A stretch of DNA of 33,091 nucleotides from Neobacillus jeddahensis (GCF_000612625.1 NZ_CCAS010000043.1:1-33091); one strand, 5' to 3'. Shown: positions 15,052 through 25,400, counted from the first letter of the stretch. Translations and numbers: made by a program. The notes: generated from the sequence alone by a model not told the origin.

Positions 15052-16906
15052 CTACACTTCCCAAATAATCTTGCACATATCAAAGATTAGTTTTTGCCGT
15101 TCCTCTATTTCCTGATGGCTAAAGCTGCTATATGGTTTGAAATTCAAGTTATATTTATTCATAAAATCCCTAAAATCCGGATTTGATTTATAAAAATCTA
15201 CTGTTAACGTTCTTGCAAAAATCGTGCTGGTACCAGAATAAGTTTTCAGTTTTTCACTATAGAGTTCATCATTAGAAGAGCGATTATCTCTGCTCTTTAG
15301 TAATAACAGCCCTCCTAAGCGGTTTCTTTCTATATTAAATTTTTCTTCATCATTAAACAGCAATATATTTTCTGTTCGGTTCGTTAAGATATGCTCAATA
15401 TCATGTTTATTTTTCCCTTGAGCTTGTTTCACCATTTGATAATAATCAGCGGTTGGAATGTTTGTTTCTTTTGAAATGAAATTATCGATTCTCGCAAACA
15501 AGTAACGAGCAAACCGCTTCGCATTTCTTTCAAATCATTTCGATTATGAGCGGTCATGACTTCATCAAGTAAATGTTGATTGAATGCCTCTTTAATTTCT
15601 ACTAGATTTTTGTCCCGAATTCTCGTGCCTAATCGGATCAAACTCTCATTAAAGGTATTGGACCGATAGCTCCCTGTTAAATTTAGCAAGCTATAATTTC
15701 GATCAAAAAGTTTAGCAACCAAGATATACTTACTCTCCAGATCTGGATCATTTAACGAAATAGCAGATAACAAGGCATAATAGTGTCCTGCCTGTTCATT
15801 GATGGCATTAAAAAGAACATATTCATTTTCTGTATGATCAAAATATTCATCCTGAAGAATTCTTGCATATAAGTCCGAGTAAAATGGCATCGTATCTTTC
15901 ACAAAGGCTTTGACATTTTTCACGTACGCCTTCGCAGGGTCGGTATCATGTTTAAAACCTATTTTTACATTATAATTCTCTAAATATATCGTTTTATGAT
16001 ATTTATCTGTTTCAAGCTCGCGATATTGTGCTTGATTCTCGGCAACCTTACTCCTAAAATAGGTGCTGAAAAAGATATCCTTATCTTTTTCTTCGCCAAA
16101 ATACAAGAATTTTTCTAGACTTTCATTCCAAGCGTCTACATAAGGGCCCACTTCACTTTTATCAATAATACCAAGGATTTTTCCCTTTAATATTTCATAG
16201 GCATTTAATGGGATTCCTCTATCGTTAATGACTTCAAACGCCATAGCGACATCCTTCGAATCATCCACATCAATCGATACCAACACGACCCTTTCAAATA
16301 AGTACAACTGAAAAGCTTTAAATTTGTGTTTATCAGTCAAACTGTAATGTAGATATTCATGAATCACTTTATAAGATGCATACACATTCTTTTCGGAAGT
16401 TTTTTGATTCCCGTTATGGTGAGATTCTCCATCCAGTCCATAGTCTAATACATTCTTCAATGCGATGCTTCGGTCTTCAAACCCTAACCAAAATTCCATT
16501 TCACCGGATGAAGAATATCCACATACCCTACTTTTCAAAAAGTCCTTTAATCCAGGTTCAATCCCTAAATCCGTTGCAAGGTGAATTAAATTAATGATAA
16601 GCAAAGTCAAGGTTGTTAGTCGCTGCTGTCCGTCGACAATGAAAGTTTTACCATTCACTGAATTTACCATATATGAATTCAAATAATACCAATCGTACTG
16701 AGAAACAGCTTCTTTCGTCGCATCCATATCGGAGCGATAACACAAATTAAAACGGTAAAAAATATCGTCCAACAATGATTTAATAGGTTTATAGGTTTAT
16801 AGGTTTGTTGTTGATCATTCCATTTATACTCACGCTGATAAAAATCCACTTCATACTTTTTATTAAAAATGTTGGCAATCGTAACCGGTGAAGGATTTAA
16901 GGCCAT
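15052..16906 (-). pseudogene. DUF262-DUF1524 nuclease (GmrSD-like), two frameshifts
   Basis: Three consecutive frames make one protein of about 610 residues. Frame 1 (from ATG 16906, ribosome site GGGGAG 7 bases before) has the DUF262 opening: NIFNKKYEVDFYQREYKW. Frame 2 (to 15429) has the DUF262 nucleotide-site motif TFIVDGQQRLTTLTLL and a long helical middle. Frame 3 (to 15052) has the DUF1524 HNH-type motif NKHDIEHIL, then NRLGGLLLLKSRDNRSSND. Such proteins (GmrS+GmrD fused, or BrxU) cut modified phage DNA. Break 1 is at three ATAGGTTT repeats (16783-16806); removing one restores QTYKPIKSLLDDIF. Break 2, near 15525, needs one extra base after GAAAT to give KEIAKRFARYLFARID. It may be a phase-off allele plus decay, or simply dead. 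Confidence 0.82.
16783..16806. repeat. Three perfect tandem copies of an 8-bp unit inside the DUF262 gene
   Basis: ATAGGTTT is repeated exactly three times without a break (AAACCTAT on the coding strand). Eight bases are not a multiple of three, so every gain or loss of a unit shifts the frame. With two (or five) copies the DUF262 frame is continuous; with the three present it is not. Confidence 0.9.
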
Positions 16907-16957
16907 TTGCGCACTCCCCAATTCTGGTACTTTTTTAACATTATTTTAGCACAATTT

Positions 16958-16971
16958 GGTAGTATACTACC
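16958..16971. promoter_or_regulatory. Perfect 14-bp palindrome upstream of the DUF262 gene
   Basis: GGTAGTATACTACC is a perfect palindrome 52 bases before the ATG. On the minus strand TGCTAAAAT, an extended -10, lies directly downstream of it (around 16946-16954). The palindrome would thus cover the -35 region, fitting a repressor or activator site for the nuclease gene. Confidence 0.5.
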
Positions 16972-16989
16972 GCTGTCCAATGAAAAATA

Positions 16990-17012
16990 AACCCCAACTA
17001 ATAGTCGGAGTT
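16990..17012 (-). terminator. Terminator after the helicase gene
   Basis: On the minus strand AACTCCGACT-ATT-AGTTGGGGTT forms a 10-bp stem with two G-T pairs and is followed by TATTTTTC. It starts about 10 bases after the helicase stop, separating it from the DUF262 gene, which has its own promoter region. Confidence 0.65.
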
Positions 17013-17022
17013 CTAAGGCTTT

Positions 17023-20000
17023 TTATAGTATATTCTTATTAGCCCGAGGAACTAGGTAAGAAGGCATTTCCTCTTTCAGTCGCCATACAAAGCTCATAGG
17101 CTTGCTGCCAGAATGACTTACGTGGTCAGCAGTTCCAAGAAATACAAATGGTGAAGTATAGCCATTTTCCTTCTTATATTCACGGACAAATAGTGCAATC
17201 TGGTGATTTCGATGTTTATGTGTGATATAACGTTCAGCCGTTTTGCTTCCTTCGGCTACACGGCTTTGGGTTTGCCAGTGGAAAAGCATCTCATTAATTG
17301 CATAGTCATCATACAACGTAGATGGCGAGAAGTCTTTTTCCGATTTATTTAGGGTTATGAAAAAGATATCGAGGTTGTTTTCCTCAAAATGCTTGACTCC
17401 CTCACGGAAAGCTGGACTACTGGTAGCATTGTAGTACCCTAATGCGGCGAGTACTTGTGAAGTATTATAGTGACAATGCACACCCAATGGGCAAGGAAAA
17501 TCAAAATCATTTTCAATTTCCATTGTTTCAAGTGATTGATAAAGATACCGAATGATTTCTAAAATTTCCTCTCTAAACTCTGGATGTACCAATACCCTAT
17601 CTATACCTTCCTCTAGTGACACAAAACCCTCGCTTGAAGGATGAGCGTTATAAAAGGAATAGTAGAAAATAGCGAGCATTAATTGTTCCTCTTTATCTCG
17701 GATCTTCCGTTCTTCAATATAAGCCAGTAAAAATTGTAAAAGCTTTCTTGAGTTAAGATGAAACAAATTCGGCAATCGCTTTGTCAACACCTTCTCGTCT
17801 TCAAACGTAAAGTTTAATGCCGCTCCCGCCTCCACCTTCATTCGGCAAAAACTACGGTCACCACTTTTACCATAGAAATCATAGACAGAAAGATGGTGAT
17901 GCTTTAAAAAGTTCGCCAAAGTCAAAGGAGACTCTGTATCTTCCTCAAAATACTTCATCTTTGCAACCAGGTTACCACGTGTATTCGTGCTGCTTTTTAT
18001 ATTTCTTAAAATATACTCTTTAGCTTGTTTCTCTAATTGGACAAAACAGCCTTTTGGAAGATGAAAGAATCCATGATTGAGATAGTGCTGAACAGAATGC
18101 TTGGTCTTCCCAAGCAACGCACGGAACTTTTCTTCAAAATTATAATTTTTATGGGCCTGTCCCACGAAGTCTAATACGGTCAAACATTCTTTTCCTTCCG
18201 CTAACCGCAAGCCCCGTCCAAGCTGCTGCAAAAATACAGTCAAACTCTCGGTTGGCCGGAGAAACAATATTGTATTTGCTTCAGGTATATCGATCCCCTC
18301 ATTATAGAGATCTACAACAAATATGAATTTGATTTCACCTAGTATAAGTCGGTGCTGTGCCTCTCTCCTTGTCTTTCTATCAACATTTCCATACAATGCG
18401 ACAGAGGGAATCCCCACCTTATTAAAGAAATCAGCCATATACTTAGCATGTTCAATCGATACACAGAACCCGAGTCCCTTGACTTGATCAATATCCGTTA
18501 CGTATTTATAGATGCTTTTAACAATCTGGCTGCTTCGATGATCATTAGAGGTATAAACATTCTCTAATTCTCTGATTTCATACCCTTTACGACTCCACTT
18601 CAATTTGGACAAATCGACTGTATCACTTACACAGAAATATTGAAATGGGCTCAGAAGCTTACGATTGATTGCTTCTGTTAATCGCATTTCAGCTGAGATT
18701 TTATCATCAAAATAAGAAAGTATATTTTTTCCGTCCATCCGTTCCGGGGTAGCAGTAAGACCAAGAAGGATTTTCGGCTGATAATGGCTTATGAGATTTT
18801 GATAAGAGTCCGCCGCCGCGTGATGGAATTCATCCACAATAATAAAATCATAATAATCATTGGTTGTGACTTCATTCAGTTTTTTACTATTAAAGCTCTG
18901 AATACTCACGAATAAATGATCAATAGAATCCGTCTGATAACTTTCAACCAACATATCTCCAAAATTCGGGTCCTTCAAAATAGCTCGAAAGGTATCCAGA
19001 CTCTGCTTTAGGATTTCTTCACGATGCGCGACAAATAATAGCTTGGCAGATTTATTCTTATTTCTAAATCTTTTATAGTCAAAGGCTGAAATGACAGTCT
19101 TACCAACACCCGTCGCAGCAACGAGGAGATTTTTCATATGGCCAAATACTTCTCGCTCCACCTGAAGCTTTTCAAGAATCTCCTTTTGATAATAATAAGG
19201 TTGGATATCGAAAAGGAATTGTCTTTCATTCTCCTCATAGCTTTTACTTTTGGTCAGAGAATGCTTTAAAAGCTGTTGGTCATTCTCACTCTCTGGATGA
19301 AAGGTTTTGAACTCATGATCATTCCAATAGCTTTCAAATGTCGCTTCAAATTTCTTCACGATATCAAATGAATCCTTTTCCGTCACCTTGACATTCCATT
19401 CCAAGCCAGAAGTTAGGGCTGGATTCGATAGATTGGAAGAACCAATATAAGCCGTACTAAACCCTGTCTCCCTTTTAAATAGATAGGCCTTGGCATGTAG
19501 CCGGGTTCGATCCACATCATAGGAGATTTTTATCTCCGTATTCGGCAGCTTGCTAAGCTCCTGAATCGCCTTATAATCAGTTGCTTCCATATAAGAAGTC
19601 GTAATCACTCTAAGCTTATTATTCGGATTATCTGTAAAAGTCCTCAGGTCCTCGATTATACATCGCAGCCCGCTCCATTTAATAAACGAAACAAGCATAT
19701 CAATGGAGTTAGCCGTTACAATCTCCTTCTTAAGTTCTCCTAGCATATTCGGCTCATAATTAGAGCCGGTAAAAAGGGAACTCTGAGAAAGAGGTGTCAC
19801 AGGCCGGATTACCTCTCCCTTTTGAATACTGCGGATCGAATTAATCCGGGAATAGATCGACGTGAGAACCTCACCTTCTTCTTCAATTCGTAACTGGCGA
19901 AACTCCTGTTCATCCAGACGTTCACTTAGCGTCGAAATAATTTCATTACAAGTGCGAATTTGATTAATTAAAGCCTGTTGATCATCACTTTCATTATCAC

Positions 20001-20175
20001 GAACAAACTTTAGGGCTCTTCTGGTGACTAAGGAAATATAGGAAGATAAAAGTTTTCTTGCCTCCTCAACGTCGATGCGTTCTTTTCCGATATCATATGT
20101 ATTGATGTCTAAACCTGTAAGTTCAGCTTTTAGTTTTTCGGTGATGATTTCTTCGTAGATTCCTTGTTTTAGCAT
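17023..20175 (-). CDS. PLD-nuclease / DEAD-box helicase / DUF3427 protein
   Basis: A 1050-residue three-part protein. Residues ~140-290 form a phospholipase-D-like domain with one H-x-K signature (H227, K229) and GSSN (245-248), as in nucleases that work as dimers. Residues ~325-700 are a superfamily 2 helicase: Walker A TGVGKT (355-360), VDEFHH (447-452) as motif II, LTATPERMDG as motif III, and the C-terminal lobe with QQLGRGLR as motif VI. The rest, ending TSPFVFLGTADHVSHSGSKP, is the DUF3427 domain that accompanies such helicases in defence islands. It is expected to translocate on and possibly cut foreign DNA. Ribosome site GGGGAG precedes the ATG by about 7 bases. Two unknown genes lie upstream, the nearest 68 bases away; the DUF262 nuclease lies downstream. 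Confidence 0.88.
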   Translation of the reverse strand: MLKQGIYEEIITEKLKAELTGLDINTYDIGKERIDVEEARKLLSSYISLVTRRALKFVRDNESDDQQALINQIRTCNEIISTLSERLDEQEFRQLRIEEEGEVLTSIYSRINSIRSIQKGEVIRPVTPLSQSSLFTGSNYEPNMLGELKKEIVTANSIDMLVSFIKWSGLRCIIEDLRTFTDNPNNKLRVITTSYMEATDYKAIQELSKLPNTEIKISYDVDRTRLHAKAYLFKRETGFSTAYIGSSNLSNPALTSGLEWNVKVTEKDSFDIVKKFEATFESYWNDHEFKTFHPESENDQQLLKHSLTKSKSYEENERQFLFDIQPYYYQKEILEKLQVEREVFGHMKNLLVAATGVGKTVISAFDYKRFRNKNKSAKLLFVAHREEILKQSLDTFRAILKDPNFGDMLVESYQTDSIDHLFVSIQSFNSKKLNEVTTNDYYDFIIVDEFHHAAADSYQNLISHYQPKILLGLTATPERMDGKNILSYFDDKISAEMRLTEAINRKLLSPFQYFCVSDTVDLSKLKWSRKGYEIRELENVYTSNDHRSSQIVKSIYKYVTDIDQVKGLGFCVSIEHAKYMADFFNKVGIPSVALYGNVDRKTRREAQHRLILGEIKFIFVVDLYNEGIDIPEANTILFLRPTESLTVFLQQLGRGLRLAEGKECLTVLDFVGQAHKNYNFEEKFRALLGKTKHSVQHYLNHGFFHLPKGCFVQLEKQAKEYILRNIKSSTNTRGNLVAKMKYFEEDTESPLTLANFLKHHHLSVYDFYGKSGDRSFCRMKVEAGAALNFTFEDEKVLTKRLPNLFHLNSRKLLQFLLAYIEERKIRDKEEQLMLAIFYYSFYNAHPSSEGFVSLEEGIDRVLVHPEFREEILEIIRYLYQSLETMEIENDFDFPCPLGVHCHYNTSQVLAALGYYNATSSPAFREGVKHFEENNLDIFFITLNKSEKDFSPSTLYDDYAINEMLFHWQTQSRVAEGSKTAERYITHKHRNHQIALFVREYKKENGYTSPFVFLGTADHVSHSGSKPMSFVWRLKEEMPSYLVPRANKNIL

Positions 20176-20243
20176 TTAATACTCCCCTATTTTCCACCCT
20201 TTTCCTAAGAGCAGTGGAATTCTATACCAATTACCGCTCCAAT

Positions 20244-21287
20244 TTATAAATAATATCTAATCACTTTTGTTGAACTTGCACCACTTGGTGTATCATGGAT
20301 AATGTCATACTTAAAAACACCTAGTGAGACCATCGCATTGCAGACAGGTGGCATTCTATTCTCAAGGTTTAGAATCTTATGTATGTCCCCAGACTTTAAA
20401 TCGATTGTTTTTAGACCATCTTCTTTTGCTTGATTTAATTTTCCAATAATATAATCTCGAATCATATCTGTTAACCCAAGATGTTTAATTGTTCTGTGCC
20501 CTTTTATTGATCCATAAATTTTGTTTCTAGCTTTATTCCTACCAACCTCTATAGCAAACTGATTTATTTTCATTATTTCATTTCTTCCTTGATCGACTGT
20601 ATCCATCAAATATCCAACTTGCCAAAAGTACATATCAACTAGTTTCATTGGGGTATAGTTAATCCCATCCTCACTGAACATCCGATGACATTTTTCAAAT
20701 TCATCCAGATTCTGATTATAAAAGTCGACCAATTCCAACAATGAGGATTCATTAAACTGTTGGCTGATTCCATGGAGCCTTAAAGCCTCTTTTAAATATC
20801 GATCATATGCCGGAACATTACCAAATACTCCAAGTAAAATTTTCGAAGCCAATGTATCTGTCACCGTAATTTTCGTGTTCTCTCCGTTTATCTGTGTAAT
20901 ATTTTCAACATAAGTATCCGAAGTATCCTTAATTAGCTTCCCTATTCCTTTAATACTCTCACGGCTTAATTCATAATGAATTTCATTATGAAAATAATGA
21001 TAATAGTTAGGATTCCTCACAATATCGTTTATAAAATATTCATGAATTCGGTAATCCTTTTGAAGGAGGAACGCACCTCCTCTTAGCATCCCCCAACTTG
21101 CAAGATAAAAGGCTAGCTGAAGACAAGCATGATCAAATATTTTATCATCATTTAAATGTTTGTAATTACTGCGAAAAAAGTGATTACAATGCTCCCAAGA
21201 CTTAAATCGATGGTGTTTATCAAGGATTGATTGTTCATGATATTTAGATATAACTTCAAAAATCAAATTTCCCACTCTAGTTATCAA
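20244..21287 (-). CDS. Unknown protein of the helicase module, winged-helix-like C-terminus
   Basis: A 347-residue protein that I do not recognise. Residues ~50-85 (DHACLQLAFYLASWGMLRGG) and ~153-173 (LLGVFGNVPAYDRYLKEALR) are the most distinctive blocks and look like a conserved helical domain. The last ~80 residues (LTDMIRDYIIGKLNQA, SGDIHKILNLENRMPPVCNA, SGASSTKVIRYYL) have the helix-helix-wing layout of a small winged-helix DNA-binding domain with a VC-x-AM core, seen by me at the ends of some restriction-associated proteins. The start is weak: TTG 21287 has no good ribosome site; alternatives are GTG or TTG a few codons in. It begins 9 bases after the preceding gene's stop, so cotranscription is nearly certain; the helicase follows 68 bases on. 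Confidence 0.7.
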   Translation of the reverse strand: MITRVGNLIFEVISKYHEQSILDKHHRFKSWEHCNHFFRSNYKHLNDDKIFDHACLQLAFYLASWGMLRGGAFLLQKDYRIHEYFINDIVRNPNYYHYFHNEIHYELSRESIKGIGKLIKDTSDTYVENITQINGENTKITVTDTLASKILLGVFGNVPAYDRYLKEALRLHGISQQFNESSLLELVDFYNQNLDEFEKCHRMFSEDGINYTPMKLVDMYFWQVGYLMDTVDQGRNEIMKINQFAIEVGRNKARNKIYGSIKGHRTIKHLGLTDMIRDYIIGKLNQAKEDGLKTIDLKSGDIHKILNLENRMPPVCNAMVSLGVFKYDIIHDTPSGASSTKVIRYYL

Positions 21288-21296
21288 TCTATTTAA

Positions 21297-21713
21297 TTAA
21301 GATTCAACTATTTTTGGTGTTACTAAAAACTTATGATGGTTGCCTCTCACTTCGATATAATCATCCCAAACATAAAATTTCCAATGTTCCCCCTCGTTAG
21401 TATTAGTATGCATGTTTTTTATGGTCATCAGTTTTCTCAAGTCCTTGAAATTCACAAAATATACCTTTTTCCCCATCAACCGAATAGCTAATATAGCAAC
21501 ATCAGCATCATCTAATAATTTGACTTGAACTGTTGTTAAATCAAACCACCCATGCCCGCGTGCATGTATTTTAGAAGATGGAGTGCAAACTACAATTCTA
21601 TCACCACGATTTATCCCTCCATACATAATTTGCTTCCGCTTAATTGGTGAAAAATTGCACTCATATTTCTCACTTAGCTTATTAATCACGTAATATTTTC
21701 CAGGTATTGTCAT
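21297..21713 (-). CDS. Unknown small protein, possible nuclease-fold
   Basis: A 138-residue soluble protein starting MTIPGKYYVINKLSEKYECN, with ATG 21713 placed 6 bases after AGGAGGAA. The middle (RIVVCTPSSKIHARGHGWFD, then DDADVAILAIRLMGKKVYFV) has the strand order and an acidic residue cluster reminiscent of PD-(D/E)xK nucleases, in which a Lys-containing strand follows an acidic one, but the exact catalytic pattern is not clear. I would call it unknown. It heads the set 21713-17023, with a palindrome at 21777-21793 in its promoter region. Its job may be target recognition or cutting in the module. Confidence 0.65.
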   Translation of the reverse strand: MTIPGKYYVINKLSEKYECNFSPIKRKQIMYGGINRGDRIVVCTPSSKIHARGHGWFDLTTVQVKLLDDADVAILAIRLMGKKVYFVNFKDLRKLMTIKNMHTNTNEGEHWKFYVWDDYIEVRGNHHKFLVTPKIVES

Positions 21714-21776
21714 TGCATTTCCTCCTATAAATTGGCTCCTTCTTCCATCCTACCATAGGAAATTGCCACCTGCACT

Positions 21777-21793
21777 TAGCAATTTTATTGCTA
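21777..21793. promoter_or_regulatory. Palindrome in the promoter region of the helicase module
   Basis: TAGCAAT-TTT-ATTGCTA is a perfect 7-bp inverted repeat. On the minus strand a TTGACG (-35, 21799-21804) lies just before it and a weak TGCTAA (-10, 21776-21781) at 17 bases overlaps it. It sits 64 bases upstream of ATG 21713, so it may be the operator of the module. Confidence 0.4.
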
Positions 21794-21917
21794 TCAATCG
21801 TCAATAATCCAATCCAATTAAACGTCAGCTGCATTATCTTACTTAAAGAATGAAAGTAAAAAGAGGTGGAATTCTGAGAAAAGTTCCAAAGGTCGGAACA
21901 ATAAACATAAATTTTCT

Positions 21918-22055
21918 ATGGGGTTCGCAGACAGAGTGGTCGTGGTAACCGTTGAACCTGTCGATGAATTTCTATTAAAAGCAGGTTTTTCGATTATTGA
22001 CCGCGCTGTTGCTAAAAAAGGATTATTTAGTCGAGAAGTGATTGTTTGTAACTAA
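21918..22055 (+). pseudogene. C-terminal gene fragment, possibly of a methyltransferase
   Basis: A plus-strand frame reading MGFADRVVVVTVEPVDEF, then LLKAGFSIIDRAVAKKGLFS and REVIVCN ends at 22055. The composition is clearly protein-like, and the ending, a GF-x-x-x-D strand followed by a basic helix and a final REVIV strand, is what the end of a SAM-dependent methyltransferase looks like; the family is a guess. There is no ribosome site, and the gene's N-terminal part is not in the window. The fragment lies between the two defence blocks and may mark an insertion or deletion boundary. The rest of 21714-22209 shows no gene. Confidence 0.4.
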
Positions 22056-22209
22056 CATGTGCTAGACTTGGTACCCATTCACAAATGTAAATCAGCATGG
22101 ATTTCATTACTTTCAGACAACAAAGTAATATAAACTTTAAGAGTAAAAGGAAATCCGTTATTGATCTATTAAGCGCTTAATCATATCTATTAGAGTAACA
22201 GGATAATAA

Positions 22210-22237
22210 AAAGGAGCTGTTGAAAATCAGCTCCTTT
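22210..22237 (-). terminator. Terminator of the type I restriction operon
   Basis: A perfect 10-bp stem AAAGGAGCTG/CAGCTCCTTT with an 8-base loop is followed on the minus strand by CTCCTTTTTATTA. It begins 6 bases after the stop of the last gene. Confidence 0.8.
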
Positions 22238-22242
22238 ACTCC

Positions 22243-22479
22243 TTACAGTTCCATCTCATTCAACAAATCTCTCAAAGCCTTTAATTCCTCAATGCTCAAT
22301 GTAATACCTTTTCCCATTTTCTCATGCTCAGGTGCCCAGTCACGTAAGTCGAATTTTGGTTCTTTTCCATTCCAGCTAATGAGATTGAGTTCTTTACTCC
22401 AGCCTTTAGGTGACTGTGATATAGCTCCCACTTTTTCTTTAATTTCAAATTTAATTTCTGCCACTGTTTTTGCCTCCAT
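22243..22479 (-). CDS. PC4/YdbC-like single-stranded-DNA-binding protein
   Basis: A 78-residue protein of the YdbC branch of the PC4 (transcriptional coactivator p15) family. The four-stranded sheet is visible as EIKFEIKEKVGAIS, KELNLISWNGKEPKFDLRDW, and the closing helix ITLSIEELKALRDLLNEME. PC4-like proteins form dimers that bind single-stranded DNA; the bacterial ones have little established function. The ATG overlaps the hsdR stop codon (TAATG), so translation is coupled and the protein is the last gene of the operon. A role protecting or sensing the single strands produced by the translocating HsdR is a plausible guess. Confidence 0.82.
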   Translation of the reverse strand: MEAKTVAEIKFEIKEKVGAISQSPKGWSKELNLISWNGKEPKFDLRDWAPEHEKMGKGITLSIEELKALRDLLNEMEL

Positions 22480-25400
22480 TAAAAAACATAATCACTACTT
22501 GGGTCCGCAACATTCTTGAGCCCTAGGTCAAATGAAACAGTATTCCCACACATAAGCTCTGCTTGCTTCATGACCACTTCCAGTGCTTGTTTCGCTTGTT
22601 TTGGTGGATAATCATATTTCTTTAGCAGCCTTTTGATGATTTTTCTCATCCCCGCTTGAGCGCTTTTCCGAACACTCCAGTCAATCGAGATATTCCTTTT
22701 GATTGCATTTGTTAGTTCATGAGCGATTTTCCTCAATGTTTCATCATCCATAAATTCCTTGATGGCTTCATCTGCAGTAAGGGCATCATAGAAAGCAACC
22801 TCATCATCATTTAAGCCAAGATCTTGTTCCCGATCACGCATTGCCTTGATTTCTTTGGCCATCCTGATTAACTCTTCAATGACCTCGGCATTGGTAATGG
22901 CTTGATTCCTGTACTTATTTAACGCCTTCTTCAGCTTTTCGGAGAACTTCTCTGACTTAACAAGATTCCGCTTCTCCATCGCTTTTAAATTACCTTCTAG
23001 AAGCTTCTTCAACATTTCGAGTGCTAAGTTCTTATGCTTCAGCTGGCGAACCTCTTCCAGAAATTCTTCTGATAAAAGCGAAATTTCAGGCCGCTTCATC
23101 CCAAGCGTATCAAAAACGTCGATCACGTCTTCCGAAATGATGGAACGCTCTAGCATTTGGGTTACTCTTGCTTCAATTTCCTTTTTTGTATTCTTTGGCG
23201 GTTTACGCGTTTCAAGTTTCGCTAGACTCGCTTTTACTGCTTTAAAATAACTCACCTCAAGTGCAGCTGCCTTACCTTCTTCTGTTGCTGCACATAAGGA
23301 ATGAGCCTTTGCCACTTCTACCGCGAACTGTTTAAACTCTTTTTGTTGTTTTTCTTCTAACCCCAAAATAAAATTCATTCCACCCGTAATGGCCCGGATT
23401 CTTCCTGCTTGGGAATTCCCCATATAGGCTGTGTAATCATATTGATGAAACATAGCTCGTAATACTTCTAATTTTTCTTGCATGACAGCAACCGCTGCGT
23501 CTGTATCAATCCCCGTATTTTCTTTGTCGCTATCGGTATATTGCTTGAGCGCTTTTTTCAAGCTTTCCAAAATACCTAAATAGTCGACAACGACGCCACC
23601 AGATTTATCCTTAAAAACACGGTTAACTCGCGCAATCGCTTGCATTAAGTTATGACCCTTCATCGGTTTATCGATATACATTGTGTGCATTGATGGTACG
23701 TCAAACCCAGTTAGCCACATATCACGAACGATGACAATTTTTAGGTCATCACTCGTGTCTTTCATCCGCCTTGCTAATGTGTCGCGGCGCTGTTTCCCAC
23801 CAATATGCTTTTGTAGACGTTCATTGTCCCCCGCACTTCCTGTCATCACAACTTTAATCGTCCCTTTTTCTAGATCATCATGATGCCAATCTGGGCGGAG
23901 CTTGACAATTTCATCATACAAATCCACACAAATCCTTCGACTCATACAAACAACCATGGCTTTACCGGAAATTGTCTGAGATTTCACCTCATAGTGCTCG
24001 ATAATATCTTGAGCCAGTTTTTTGACTCGATTGGGCGAACCAACAATTGCTTCAAGCCGAGACCATTTGGTTTTATATTTTTCGCGGGTCTGATCTTCTT
24101 GGCCTTCCGTAATATCTTCAAATTCCTCATCGATTTTCTTCAGTTCTTCCTCATCAGTTTCAAGCTTAATAATCCGGTTTTCATAGTAAATTTTAACCGT
24201 TGCTTCATCTTCGACTGCCCGTGTCATATCATACACATCAATATAATGACCAAAAACAGCAGGAGTCGATTTATCTTCTAGTTCAATCGGTGTGCCGGTG
24301 AAACCAATGAAAGACGCATTCGGTAAGGCATCACGCAAATATTTGGCGTAGCCATACTTGACTTCACCTGTCTTCGTATCTGTTTTCGCTTCTAACCCAT
24401 ACTGACTGCGATGCGCCTCATCAGCGATAATGATGACATTCCGACGATCGGTTAAGACCGGCATCTCCCCGTCTTCCGGTTTAAACTTTTGAATGGTGGT
24501 AAAAATAATCCCGCCCGATTGGCGATCATTTAACAGATCATATAAACCATTCAACTCTTTAGAATGATCGTTCGCCTGTTGCAGCTTTTGCTCAGCTGTT
24601 AATTTTCGGATATGGGCTTGTTTGGGTGTTTGCCGTAAAATATCTTCTGATTTAGCAAAAGTGGTATATAGCTGTTCATCTAAGTCATTCCGGTCCGTAA
24701 TCACCACAATGGTTGGATTGTTTAATTGCTTCACTAATGCAGCCGTATAAAACACCATCGAAAAACTTTTCCCCGATCCTTGGGTATGCCAAATGACACC
24801 GATTTTCCGGTCACCTTGTTCAGCCGTGGCAAGTTTAGTACTATCCACTGCTTTTTTGACCGCAAAATATTGATGATAGGCCGCCATGATTTTGATGATA
24901 GTTTTCTTATCACCAATCTTGGTTCCTTCCTCGTCATATTCAGGGTCTTTCGATTCTTGGAATAGGATAAAGTTTTGAAGGATATCGATTAACCGGTTTT
25001 TCTCTAGCATCCCACGAATCACGACTTCATACTGCGGAACTTCTAGTGGTTCCACTGTCATCCCATCAATACTACGCCAATTCATATAACGTTCCTCATT
25101 GGAGGTAATCGTTCCGGCTTTCGCATTAATCCCATCTGATAAAATACAAAACGCATTGTAATGGAACAAAGCAGGGATATCATGCTTATATGTTTGTATT
25201 TGGTTATACGCATTCTCAATTCCAACATTTTCATCCGAAGCGGATTTTAGCTCCACGGCCACAAGTGGAAGTCCATTTACAAAAATTAACACGTCGGGTC
25301 TGCGTTCTTCTTTTTCAATGATCGTAAATTGATTAACGGCTAAAAACTCATTTCGCTCTGGATTAGCAAAATCAACCATCACCGCTTTTTCGGTCTTAAT

